Shown in pieces: positions 28,181 to 41,500 of a DNA stretch of 64,000 nucleotides (position 1 is the stretch's first letter; each line of letters starts with the position of its first letter). Under the pieces are notes generated by a model, which did not search any database, had not been told where the DNA came from, and worked only from the letters and a program-made list of their open reading frames with translations. Location of the stretch: positions 10,328,106-10,392,105 of the forward strand of contig OU452225.1 in the NCBI GenBank assembly GCA_911728455.2, in the 5' to 3' direction. The DNA comes from Marthasterias glacialis. Lineage: Eukaryota > Echinodermata > Asteroidea > Forcipulatida > Asteriidae. The position numbers and the translations under genes were made by a program.

Positions 28181-29508
28181 TAAATACAGGTAGTACTGTT
28201 GGCAAAATAAAAAAATAAAAAAAAATGGTATCCATAAAGTTACCAGTTTTGGTTCCTTGATACTGGCTGTGTTCACATAAGTTCATGAGTATACTGTAAT
28301 GTTGGTTCCCATAACTTCCCAAGACCATGTCAAAATTGTTACTTTCTAACATTCTCTGGAGTGTGTGATTTTGTGTATCACTGAAGTTCTTCCTTAAGTA
28401 AAACTGTCACAAATGTTGACATTTTTCATTGAGTTCGTGTACAGGGAAACAGATGACGATGACCACTGATAGATTTCTTTGAAGTGACAGAGGAAGCTGT
28501 TTATCAGCACGATTCAGGGAGTTTACAACTTTGGTAGGCTATATTTGGTAAAATCTCTTTTCCTGTTATTTTTTCCAGATTGGATAGTTTCTAATAAATT
28601 CGGTTGAATTTGTGAAAGGAAAGCAGAGAGTTATATTTCCTGCTCATTCAACGAGACATATTTCTTCTGTAGATAGCAGCCTTTTCATGAAGTGTTATTC
28701 CGTGATTTAAACGAGTAAGTATTTTAAAGGTTTTTTTTTTCTGTACTGATAACCAGTTTGAGCTGGGTTTTCCTGAGTTTTTCTGGTACCACCCACGGGT
28801 TCAATTTTTTGGAACACCAGGACGAACAACAAGAAAAAACGAGTCCTCTGAAATTTCAGCTCAATTTATACTTGCTGGAAGTGCGTACGCGCTGCACGCA
28901 CTTCTAATACACGCATGCAGTTGATAAGACACGCTGGCTACAAAATATTCGTGGAAGGTGTCTGTAAATTTTGCTATCGGGCGATGGTTCTCTGTCTTTC
29001 CAGTTAATTTACAATTTCTACTGAGAGATTCTCAAAATTTCAAATCTATCAAAGCAATGGAAAACTACCAATTTCAGAAAGACACGCTTGAGTGCATTTA
29101 ATGTCAACTTGGCATTATCTAAAGTAGCCATTTGTCATTTTTTAGGTTGATTGGCTCAGTCAAGCAGGACAGTCATGGTGCCACTCTGTGATAGCTTGAT
29201 TGAATGTATTTCATTACCTAGAAAATCGGACTGCTCCATTGGGGAAGTACATTGTACAGTATACAATATAGACTTCAACTTGAGTGGTCATAAGGGACGG
29301 TGTACCACCATGTAAACCAAACTCTCATCATAATGTATGATTTATACTGAAAATGTTTCTGCCTAAAAACACTGCCATACATTCTCGGAAAATTTGGCTG
29401 AAGAGCATATTTTGAATTTGATTTTCATTGTAGGCGGGAGAGTGTCAACTTTATTTTTGTCGCATTTTTGTTGTTGATTTTTGTTTTGTTTTTTTGTTTC
29501 TTGTGCAG

Positions 29509-29534
29509 AGATTTGATGAAGGGAAAATTACAAC
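29509..29534 (+). other. Receptor 5' UTR before the ATG
   Basis: A polypyrimidine-rich acceptor (TTTTTTTGTTTCTTGTGCAG) ends at 29508. An ATG at 29515 opens a 10-codon upstream frame ending in TGA, which overlaps the main start at 29535. The main ATG has the better context (ACAACATGG) and leads into a signal peptide. Confidence 0.6.
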
Positions 29535-32500
29535 ATGGTTTGTTGTGAGAGAAAAAGTGCCTTTGGATGGGGGTTCACGCTTTACTTCCAGGCTGTCATC
29601 CTTCTCCATGTAATGGGTGTATCCATTGTGGTGGTAAATGTCGGTGGAGTCGATAACACTGACAATCAGCATTTGCGTAAGTAAATTTTATGGTTAGCAC
29701 ACTTCTCCAGCAAACCAATTTTGTTTAGATGCAGATAAAAGATAACAAAATTACATTACACAGTACAAGAATAAAACACATTACATTCTACAATTAATCC
29801 AAGGATTGTGATAATAATAATGATAATAAAAGTTATAATACCGGAGTCTTATATAGCCCATGTATCTACTAATAAGGTATTTATGGGTGGCGTGTGTGTA
29901 AGGCGCTTGCCTCTCACAAATGTGTCCCTGGTTCGATTCCCGGCTAGGGACATATGTGAGGAGAGTTGTGTGTTGGATCTCTCCTGTGCCATGAGGGTTT
30001 TTCTCCAGGCCATCCGGTTTTCCTCCCTCCAGAAAAACCAGATTTGATCTCAGGCTCTGCTCCGTGGTCACAATGGATTGATGTGGATGGTTGCCGAAGG
30101 CGCCCTTGCATGCGTGCAGCTCGAACACGCGTACATGTAGCCGCGTCCTTCGCCATTCAGCTTCTCATCTGCAAAGCACAGTGCAGAGGGGAACCAGTTG
30201 TCAGAAAAGTGATCATGGTGATTTTGCCGCTTTCTCATGGTCACATCGACGTGACATGACTAGAGTCAGTTCGCACTTCAACGTCAGTGCGCATGCACTA
30301 CTGAGTTCACTAACCAACCACTATTTAACCATTGGTCCTTCATCGAACATGCTCTTGGATAACTCAACACCTAGTTAGGTTGTTAGAGCAGATTGTGCAT
30401 CCTTTCCCTGAAAATAATGTTTCAAGTATTTGGAGGGAATGCACTATTTTGGGGGTCACTTTCACACTTTCCATCTTTTAAGTTATTAACAGTTAATTAA
30501 CATTTGTTATAATTGACATTGTTTTACAGTGCCAGTGAAGGCAACCAACCTAACGTGTACATCCAACAATTTCTGGAACCCCAACTGCTCGTGGATAAGT
30601 GGGGACAACGTAAACGCTACTGAGCTTTTACAAGATAGGTCTAGGTATGCCTTTGTCCATGTTGAGGTTGCTGCAAAATTAGCATTGTTCGAAAGAGCAC
30701 AAACGTAGGATCATGTTGTATGCACAAACCCTATGTACTGAGATGCTACATTTTTCGACTTGGATTCTCGCCGGCAAGACGCGTCATTATAAAATCAAGA
30801 CACACCATTATTACAAAATCAAGACATGTTTTGACAAAATCAAGACCCAGTTTTATTACAAAATCAAGACACAATGTTATTACAAAATCAAGACACAACG
30901 TCAGTACAAAATCAAGACGAAATGTTATTACAAAATTAAGACATGTCGTTATTAAAAAAAAATTAAGACACAGTATTGAATGAAAGTATAGATACAGTAT
31001 TATTTGAAATAAAGATTCAACACTATTTTGAAATTAAGACATAAAATCATTTCAAAATGTAGACACAACATTGTTTCAAAATCAAGACACAACTCCTTAC
31101 AAAAGCAAGACACAACATAAGTTCAAAAATGAGTAACAACATTGCTAAAAAATGAAGACACAAAAGAATCTTATTTCAAAATTGAGACACGGCGTTCTTT
31201 CAATATCCATACAAAATTGTGATTTGTGGATATTACAAAATCAAGACAATTGCATCGAAAAAATCAAGTCACAATGTTTTCTCAAAATAGGTATACATTG
31301 TTGAATTTGAAAACAAAAATACAGTGTTACTTGAAATTGGAGACACAAAATTTTTTGCAATGACTCGATGAAACAGGAGCTGAAATATCTGATGTCGATT
31401 GATTCAAACGGATAAGTCTGGATTGTGGTATCATAATAATACTGTATAAGTCTTTTATGAACTCAAACATTTTTTTTAGCTTTGGTGTCTTACATGCCTT
31501 GCACTTGAGGGAAACACAACCGCAAGGCCCCCCAAAAAAATGTCAATTAGTTTTCATAAACTTAAGGGGATTAGAAAGTGGCACAAAATATGTTCCTAAG
31601 AAATATCAACTTTAGGGGCCCTTAAACATTTGATGTGGCCGTGTCACTTGCCTCAACTTTTTGGAAAAAATATTTCTTTTGTAAAGCTATTAAACAGGAA
31701 AAATTGTCAACTGCAAACAGTTGCTTTTGTTGCCCCTGGTACATCTGGTAGGTTTGACTCATTTTAACTGTGCAATTTTTTATGGCTGAATAAATAATAG
31801 TACATTGCATGTAACGAGTATCATTTGTTATTTATTTGATAGATATGGAACCAAATGGGGCACTGAAAATAAGGGCAATCATTGTGTTGGAAACGTTTGC
31901 TACAACCTCTATCCACAGAGATCGACTTTAAGACTGTTTCGAGTCAATACTACAAATGCTTATGGCTCTGTCGTGTCAGACACCGTGTATTTTGATGCTA
32001 TGGAAGAGAGTAAGTATTCATGCTAAATAAAACATTCTTACATTTATTCAGTTAAAGCCCCAGCTCAACATTGGTAAACTGACTGTAAATGCTTCCAATC
32101 TTTGCACAAATCTAGATATTTGTAATAAAACCAACCTGTGAAAATGTCAGCTCATTTCGTTGTTTCATTTTTGAGAAAATGGTAAAAATGCATTTAGCAT
32201 TTTTATACTCATTCCTATAGGCAGTGTTTTCGTCTCACTCAGATGAAAACTAATTTTGGATCTTAGTTCATTTATTATTTAAAAACGGTAACACTTCAGG
32301 CAGAAATACTTCAAGGAAAGTTTTCTGCCATCATTATCTTTCAACCATGTAAGGTACATGTAAATCTGTGAACATTTAGGATTTTCTTCTTACCAATGTT
32401 AAGCTGGGGATTTAAATCAGCAGTTAACAATTTTGTCTTCTTCCATTGGGTTAACGACCTGGCAATATTTCAACATACCTGCTAATGATGGGATCCTAGT

Positions 32501-35500
32501 TTCAGTTTTTTCTTCAGCAAAGACCCGTGTAATACTGCCCCTGTAATACTATGATATTGGTGGCATGGGTGGCGTGTACGTAAAGCGCTCGCCCCTCAAC
32601 ATTGTGTCCCTGGTTCAATTCCCGGCCAGGGCCATACATGTATGTGAGTGGAGTTGCGCGTTGGTTCGAATCTCCTGTGCCACTAGGGTTTTTCACCAGG
32701 CCATTCGGTTTTCCTCCCTCCAGAAAAACCAAACACTTTTGATCTCGGGCTGCGCTCCGTGGTTAAATATGGGTTGATGTGGCTGGCTGCTGAAGGCACC
32801 CTTGAAAGCCTGCAGCTCGAACATGTGTAGCCGCGTCCTTCGCAATTCAGCTTCTCAGCTGCCTGTAAGGATGATTAGCCTCCCAAATTATTCTTATATT
32901 ATTATTATATTCGTTCTCTCGTCCACACAGCTGTACTTGGTCCACCTTATGACGTCAGGTTAACAAATATGAGTCAGTCAGCGCTTAAAGTAGTGTGGCA
33001 TGTCCCACCAGGAAATACCGAAGAAGTAGACCACTTCAAAACTCTATTGGAGTACAGATTTCAGTACAAATGGGAAGGTGAAAATGATACATGGAAAGAC
33101 GCAAAAGTAAGTGACTGTGGTGAAGTTTTTTTACTTCATTCTAGAACGTTTTAGAGACTTGTGTGCAAGTGGTCTAGTGCTGTATCCTGAACCTAATATG
33201 AAAGTAAGACATCTCCACTTACCTCCAGTGAAAAAAAATCAGTGGCTGATAACATATGCTCGGTGCATTCATCCTTGGCCTTACACACACCAACTCCCAG
33301 GGTACATTACACAAAGGAACAATGCTACCCCACAAGGTTTTCTTTGTTCTAGTTCATTTTATTTATTTCATTGCACTTTGCACTGGCAAAACAACAAAAA
33401 GTCAGTAAGTACAAAAAAAAAAAAAAATCAAAAAATCAAAACTAGTTTGGTGCGCTGCATACTTGGCCACACAGAGTGAGATGGTTTGAGAAATGAAATA
33501 AGTGGCCCAGTAACAGTAGTAATAATTTCCATGCGACACGAGCATCACAATTGATAGACTTCGAAGTTATCTGAATGGCCGTAAATATTATCATTGTTGT
33601 TTTAATGATGATGATAAATAATGTCGTTTCTACAGGATATACTACAGGTGCAAGGATCGTTTGGCACATACAGCCTGCATGATTTGACCAAACCATATGG
33701 GTTGTATTATGTAAGGATAAATGCAACACGCAAGTACAGCAGTGTGCAGAGTAAATATTCAGACGAAGCCAAAGGACGCACCTCAGAAATAGGTAAAGTG
33801 AACTAATGTTGTGGCTCTGGGGATATCATTATTTTAACAGTTATTTATCCATTCACTTTTAAAAAACTGTTTAACCCTTTTGTTACAAATTTGTTGTTGA
33901 CGAAAACGACCGCTGGTGACCACATTGTTTGACCACTCGAGCATTAAGGACACATTCTTACACAACGGAAAGCTTGTGTTCAAAAGACATAATTTACTTG
34001 AAGATATTGCTTTACAGAAAAATAAGTGATAAACAATGTCTTGCTTATTGAATTCTCTTTCGTGTGATCCAAAAGTCATTGAGATCAGCCAATAAATTTC
34101 CAAGTTCTTGGTCTTTGTTTCCTCAGTGTGATCTGTAAACTCAAACACTGTTTTGTAAACAGCCTTATGGCGCTCCATAGGTGTTCGGCTTTTCAGATCT
34201 TTCCACTCCAGTTTGAAGGGATTGCATAACAGCAACCTTCATTAATTTTACCACCTTTGGAAACATCTGATATTTGTCTTTCCAACCACAGTGAGCTTGG
34301 GTATGGAAGGCGAACATGGACAAAACTACAGCTTTATATCAAATGGCCTTTGTGCTCAGGCTTGAGTGGTTTTTTGTGTGTGTAAGCTTTGGCGACAAAG
34401 GTCGCCAAGTGTAAAGAAGTGGGGGTATGAGTGCAGTTGACAAAGGCCACCTATGGGAAGTAAAGGGTCAATGGTTCATGTATTTATTTTCAACTAATTT
34501 TCTTTTTCCATAACTTTATTTTCTTGTGTTTTCCACCTCAAGCGGCTAAGGACCCACCGAGTGACTTCCATTGCATGGCCAATCCCAGCAGTGATGGAGA
34601 GACGAGGGTGGTAACTCTAACTTGGAAGGTAGGTCTTGCTGGTCAAGCTGAAACCTGCACACAAACAATGTGTTTTCTGTGCAGTTTGAGTTCCATAAAA
34701 GTATCTTGTGATAAATCTGTGACCTGGGCTGAATTTTGCAAAGAGCATAGATGAATCTTAAGATGTGTATCAATCTGAATTGCTGAGCAAATCAGTATGG
34801 TGATATAGACAACTCATCTTAAAACCCCAGCTCAACATTGCTAAGAAGAACAACATAAATGTTCTCAGATTCACACATACGTTACATGGTTTAATGATGG
34901 TAGAAAACTTTCCTTGAAATATTTCTTCCTGAAGTGTTATTGTTTTTAAATAAATGAAATAAGATTCAAAAGTAGTTTTCGTCTCGGTGAGACGAAAACT
35001 ATGCCTGTAGGGATGCATACAAAAATGCTGAATTCATTTTCACCAATTTCTCGCAAATGAAACAACGAAATGAGCTGACATTTTCACAGGTTGGTTTTAT
35101 GGAAGAATGGAAGCATTTACAATCAGTTTACCAATGTTGAGCTGGGGCTTTAAGGTAAATCTTGAGGTTTTGTGAAACTAAGTCTTGGTTCCTTTTTCAA
35201 AGGAATTTAATTTCTAAACTTAACTTGAAATGAAGTTTTTGTATTCATGATTTTTGTTTGTAGCCCTGGGATGATCCATTCAAACTAAATGGAGAAATAC
35301 TTGGTTTTGACGTCAATGTTAAACAAGGTGATGAAAGTAAACGCTACCGAGTGGAACCGAGTAAGACATCTTATGAAATTCCTGGTAAGTTTTAGTAGGC
35401 TTTGGGGATGTTTTTAGCTATGAGAAAAGCACTGAGTCTACACTGCTTGTCATGCGTTGATGTTGGCCTAGCAAAATGATTGTGGAACATACTGCCCGGA

Positions 35501-38500
35501 TTCAAACAGATGTTTCCTTAGACAAGCTCATCGGACTAGCTGTTAAGACATCTGCTCTACAATGTGGAAGGTTGTAGGTTCGAATCCTTCCAGAGGAATT
35601 TGTAGATTTTCTCTTGTTTGTGCAGGAGTATGAAAGCATTTAGTATAGCCCATGTGCAACTTCATCACAGATCACACAGGTGCTTTCAATATTGCGATTT
35701 TTGGTGATAAAAAAGTACATGAGGTTCATGTTTATTGCTCGAAGTTGGCTGGTAGCCAATGAAAAGCATTCAAGCACGCCTAAGACTATGATTGGCATTA
35801 TAAGGAAAATCCAGGTCGGCAAGAAATGGTTTACAGTTCGCAGGTGGTCGGGTCTGGTGGATGGGCTGGCGCTGCAATGGTTGGACGTCTTATTTTGTTC
35901 TATGGCGGTACAGTGGGACTAATTTAGTACTTGCTGGCTTCCTCACGGCTGCCCGGGTACCCGACCGGTGTTTATTTTGGGTACCCGGTTCTAAAATTAC
36001 ATGTAGATGCACAGCCTTACTGGTCATCACCAAAATGATTGCAAGTGGTCGGTGGCTGCTCATAAGACGATGATGTTGAGCAAAGTAAACCTTATTCTTA
36101 TTTATCTATCTATCCCGGATGCAATTATTATGACAGAAATGTTGAGGTGGTCGCTAGTTTTGCTTGCATGTAGCTTTGAAAACCAACCGCTGTGCTGGGC
36201 TTGGTCTTGACTTTGCTGGTCTTAGTTCTAACACGAGCCAAACACCCTTTTCATCTCGGTCAAAAGATACAACATTTTTGCGCTGATAGGACATTTGATT
36301 TAGATTTTATTCCAAAAATGAAAACCGAGAACTCTCAAAAGCGACTAGCACTGTGACTCGCAGGCCGAAAGATACCGGTGAAGAGATGATGATGATGAAG
36401 AAATACTCGGTTTTAGAGGAAAACCCCAAATAGGGAAACTGCCGTCAACTGAAAATCTAATTCACATTTGTCTTTGTGAGGTGCTGATTCTGAGATTTGA
36501 TTTGAACCGGGGTCCACAGAAGTGGAAGGCATTAGGCAGGGCGAGATTAGAACCAACCTGATCCCAATTGATTTGAATTTTTATCCTGAATGTGATTTCT
36601 CCTCAGACCTTGATCGTTATCAACATTACAAATTCAGCATACAGGCTTTAAACTCAATGGGAGCTTCCCCAAAAGAGGACTGTAACATTGATCCAGTGAA
36701 AGGTGAGTCTTATTGTTCATGGGTGATATCTCTGTCTCTCTCTTTCATGTTGGGGCTTTTACGCACTGGACTCGAGCTCTGGTGTTTCTGATCAGCAGAG
36801 TGTGGGTTCCAGTCCTGGTTATGCTCTCTGTCTCTGTTTCATGTTGGAACTTTATAGTGCTAGTGCACTGGACTCAAGCTCTGGTGTTTCTGATCAGCAG
36901 AGTGTGGGTTCCAGTCCTAGTTATGCTCTCTGTCTCTCTTTCATGTTGGGGTTTTATAGTGCTAGTGCACTGGACTCAAGCTCTGGTGTTTCTGATCAGC
37001 AGAGTGTGGGTTTGAGTCCTAGTTATGCTCTCTGTCTCTCTTTCATGTTGGAGCTTTATAGTGCTAGCGCACTGGACTCAAGCTCTGGTGTTTCTGATCA
37101 GCAGAGTGTGGGTTCCAGTCCAAGTTATGCTCTCTGTCTCTCTTTCATGTTGGGGTTTTATAGTGCTAGTGCACTGGACTCAAGCTCTGGTGTCTCTGAT
37201 CAGCAGAGTGTGGGTTTGAGTCCTAGTTATGCTCTCTGTCTCTCTTTCATGTTGGAGCTTTATAGTGCTTGTGCACTGGACTCAAGCTCTGGTGTTTCTG
37301 ATCCAGTCCTAGTTATGCTCTCTGTCTCTCTTTCATGTTGGGGTTTTATAGTGCTAGTGCACTGGACTCAAGCTCTGGTGTTTCTGATCAGCAGAGTGTG
37401 GGTTTGAGTCCTGGTTATGCCCTCTGTCTCTTTCATGTTGGGGCTTTTTGTGCTAGTGACTGGACTCAAGCTCTGGTGTTTCTGATCAGCAGAGAGTGGG
37501 TTTGAGTCCCAGTATTGACACTTATGTCATTGAGCAAGACACTTTACATTATTGCTTTGTCCTTAGGATGGGACGTAAAGCTGTGTGTTGTGTAATGCTT
37601 GTCAAAAAAAACCAGTGCACTTGTCGGTAAAGGGTTTTCTCAGGTGTTTTCTGGCATGGTTGGCTGCGGATTTGGCCACATCATCCTGTAAACACTAACA
37701 AAGTGCTACTTAAGACTGGTCTCAAACTGATAACTCTGCATACCTGTCGTAACTACAATCTCGGCGCCAGTCTGTGGCGGGTACCAGCGCTTTATAAGTG
37801 TTCATCACTATCATGACCATGTTCTGAATTTGGACACCCCTATGCAGAAAATGCTATGACCCAGGCCTGTATGATCTATGATCCAATCATGGGTACTTGT
37901 ACACTGTTTACAAAGGCATTATTGTGGTCAGTCGGAATATCATCTTCACTGATAATTGTTGTTGACAAATTTAGGGACCTTGTCAAAATTAATCCAGGAC
38001 AACCAGCGGTGGGAAAAGACAGTCCAATGAGGGCTTATCATCCGCTGGTGATCGTGCTTGCTTTCATTTGACTCACTGGAGAAGTTCATAGCCCATGGCA
38101 TCCTTCAGAGCTCATTTGTTTACAAACCACAGAGACTTTAGATCTGGAAAACAAGGAGGGGGATTCCACTGGGCTGATTTGGGCCGCAACAGGGCCTGAA
38201 TTTAAATAGATTTTGTTTCTCTCTCTCTCCCTAGTATCCTCAAATTTATAACAAAAGTACGTTCAGCGCGCAATAAAATGACATTTGCCCTGTTGTTTAC
38301 TTAGTACAATTGAATTTAAACATCGATTTGTAGGGAGGAATACTGAGTTATTAAAATATGTTTTTTGTGTTCACACATGGTTTAGTTATACAGTACTATA
38401 TTTAATCAGCCAGTCAAACCGGAGAGAGCTCAGCGGTGTGCCGCCAAAGGGCCCATCGGAAAACTGTGTGCTATTCAGCGGGTTTAACATACTCACATAC

Positions 38501-41500
38501 AAATAACACCCAACGGAACTCCAACAAAAAGTCAACATCGGAGAAATGGTTTTCCGATTGTCTGTCCTGGATTAATTTTGACGAGACCCACTTATGCAGG
38601 TTTTTGTTTTTTGTCCGTGCTGACAAAGGTCTGGATGGTTGGTTTACAAAGAAATATAAAATTATTACTCCCTAATAGTTATTGTTTATTGGAGCTGTAC
38701 ACCAAACTAAAAGAAAACCTTCCAATTGTCCAATTTCAGATGAAATTAAAGGAAGGAATAATATAGACAAGTTAAGGGTTGAAGTTTGCATAAAGGCTGG
38801 TTTATAGTCGGTCGCGCGATGGTCACACGACGGTAAAATTGACGCACGTTGCAGTTTATAGTCAACACTGACGCCTCAGCGACCATAGACTGCAATGAAA
38901 AGGCTCAGCGTCTAGCGATCACAGAGTCGGGCGACTATCATGTCGCGACCAACTATAAGCCAGCCTTAAGACTGGACCCGATTGTGTTCTTGTGGACAGA
39001 AACCAATTAACAAATTAACCTTCTTTTTTTTCACGTCTGTTTCAGTGGCTTCCCAAACTGTTTGGATAGTACTCGCTGCTTGCGGCTCAACAGTCGGCTT
39101 CATCATGTTATCGGTTTGCATCTACCAAGGGGTTAAGAAGTCCATGCTTAAGTTTCCAAATATTACAATTTCTCCACAACTTGGTGTAAGTATTTCTGTT
39201 GGGTTTCGAAAACATTGTAAAAAACCTGTGTCTCAGATACATAAAGCAGAGGCAGTTTCATGTTGTGAACCTAAAGCTGAAAGTGGACTTGAATTTGATG
39301 TGCTTTTTGCCCTTTTATTCCTCAGCTTCAATGTTTTTGCATAGAGCTAGCTACCGGGCAAGCTAGGTGGCCTGGTGGTCACACATGTGCTCTAGAATGG
39401 CAAAGGTTGTGGGTTCGAATTCCATTCAGTTATGCCTGTGGATTTTTTTCAAAGGACTCCGGGGTGGTGGGGGGGGGGTACTGAGTATACAGTGCTTAAC
39501 ACACATTGGTGAATGGGTACAACACAAACCAAAACAAAGAAGCACTGTCCCTGGACTATATTTAAAAGGTTGCATTGAGGTTTTTGAAAAATAACCTTAC
39601 CCCAAGTGATTGCCCCCCATTAGTTATGAATCTTTCACACCAGTTTCTATTTACCGGTTCATTGTCACAAATCACTTGCCCTTGTACCAAATATTAATAG
39701 AGTGCCGAAGGTGCAAGATGGGCAACTGGAGCTCTATCTATTGTTGGAACGTGAAATACGCATGGGCGCCATTTCAGCAAGTGAATGTTTTGTTTACCAT
39801 CGATAGCAATGGTCATTGTCTGCACTGATTTGCACTGATCTATTGTTGTATCAAAAGAGTTAACTTGCTGAAATGGCGTCCTGTGGGATTTCAAATTTCA
39901 GCCTGAGTTCCCCATCTTGCGCCTTCGGCACTCTATAATTTTTGCCTTTAACTTACTTACTCAGGCACGGATTCAGAAGGGTGGGTCCAGCAGATTCGAA
40001 GCCCTCCCTGCTCCAGACTACTTCCATTTATGTATTTTTACTTCAGATTTTCTTGAAATCAAACTTGCCATCACAAAGATGAAAAGACTCGCCTTTGTTA
40101 AGACCAGACCTTCAGATACCTATTTGAAATGATGTAGAGAGTCTGTAAACCTCTAAAATGTAACAATATGTTCATCCAATTTTCAGGATTGTTTTCATTT
40201 CATACAATCTCATTCCTGCCTAGTGCCTATTATCCACACCATTTATTGCCCACTTGTGTCTCACCCATTATAATCACAATCCTCCAGTTCCTCTTCCTGC
40301 TAGTTTGCTTTTTGACCCCTACATCATAAAATTGACGAGTCTGTGACCATCACTTTTGTAAATCACTTACTTCCAGGAAAAAAAGCTTACCTCTCGTAAT
40401 TTTTTTTAAACATTTTCAATTTTTTTTATGGAATGCACCCATCACAGAGCCCAAATGCCACTGGAGGTGTGTGCTACTTTTTTTGAATGGATACAAACCT
40501 GCCCCCAATGCACAGAAACAAGACATGGCGAGATATAAACGCAAGTCTCTTCACAGCACAGCTAAGAACAGGGAGGGGTAAATGAATTTGTTGCGAGACA
40601 AACATAACTGCCTCTTCCCCTATTTGAAGCAATTATAGTTAAGTGTCTTGCTCAAGGACACAAGTGTCATGACCGGGATTCAAACCCACATCCTGATGAC
40701 TTAGCCACCAGAACTTGAGTCTGATGCACTAAACCGCTCGGCCACGACACGCCACAAATGGGTTAATGTTAATTTTCTGGCGTTTTGCATTGGACTCCTG
40801 TTTCAGGCTGTGTTTGGATTGGCAGCTACGGCTACGGCTACGGCTGGATTGCCACATCATCATGCGTTGAAGTATAGGATGTCCTTAGCAACACCCTTAG
40901 CAACAGCCAAGCCGTAGCTTCCAATTCGGATACAGCTATAGTCTCTGGCATTTCAACTTCCAAAGGAAAATCAAACAACTGAGGTATACCAGTGAAGGGT
41001 CAATAAGTCTTTAACCATGAGAGGTCTTCAGTTGCATTTAATATTTGTGTTAATTCTGGAAAGCACAGTTGTTTAAAAAAAAAAGTACGCTTTTGATCAT
41101 CCCATCGACAAAAATAATCTCAGCTTTTAAGATAACCTAAAATATTGTGTTTTTACCGTTTTGTTTCTTCCTTTCACAGACTTACAACCAGTACTCTGCA
41201 AACACAGTAAGGGGAGAGGCAGAGGTTTTTGATGAGTTGATTCCGCATCGTTTGTTTGTTAGTCTGGTTCCGGAGGAGGGAGTGATGACCAATGGATTTG
41301 ACATCGGAGATAAACCCAGCAAAACTGAAGTGTCTAAAGATACAATCAAAATGAACTCCTTTGAAAATCATCCTCTGTTACCAGGATTCAGGGACATGCG
41401 GTCGAGGAGTGAGGAGTTCTCGTTCGACGAGTATGGTGTTGGTGGTCTGGCGAGTAGTCCTACCTCTGTAGGCAGTGGGGGCAGCTACTTGCATATCAGG

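Larger units (their letters stand above)
15267..29508. other. Intergenic region between CAPSL-like gene and receptor gene
   Basis: No coding exon is recognised. The proximal part, to about 15850, is probably the CAPSL-like 3' UTR. The rest is dominated by the repeats listed separately. A sequence ending in a consensus donor, ACGA|GTAAGT at 28714/28715, could close a 5' UTR exon of the receptor gene, since the exon holding the receptor ATG begins with a splice acceptor at 29508. That is a guess. The long frames here (18001-19032, 21334-21621, 24987-25641) are read-through of tandem repeats and not genes. Confidence 0.6.

Noticed and set aside
36802-37407. 201-codon frame with SSGVSDQQSVG repeats
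   Set aside because: Tandem SINE-head copies of about 102 bp (divisible by three) inside a receptor intron.
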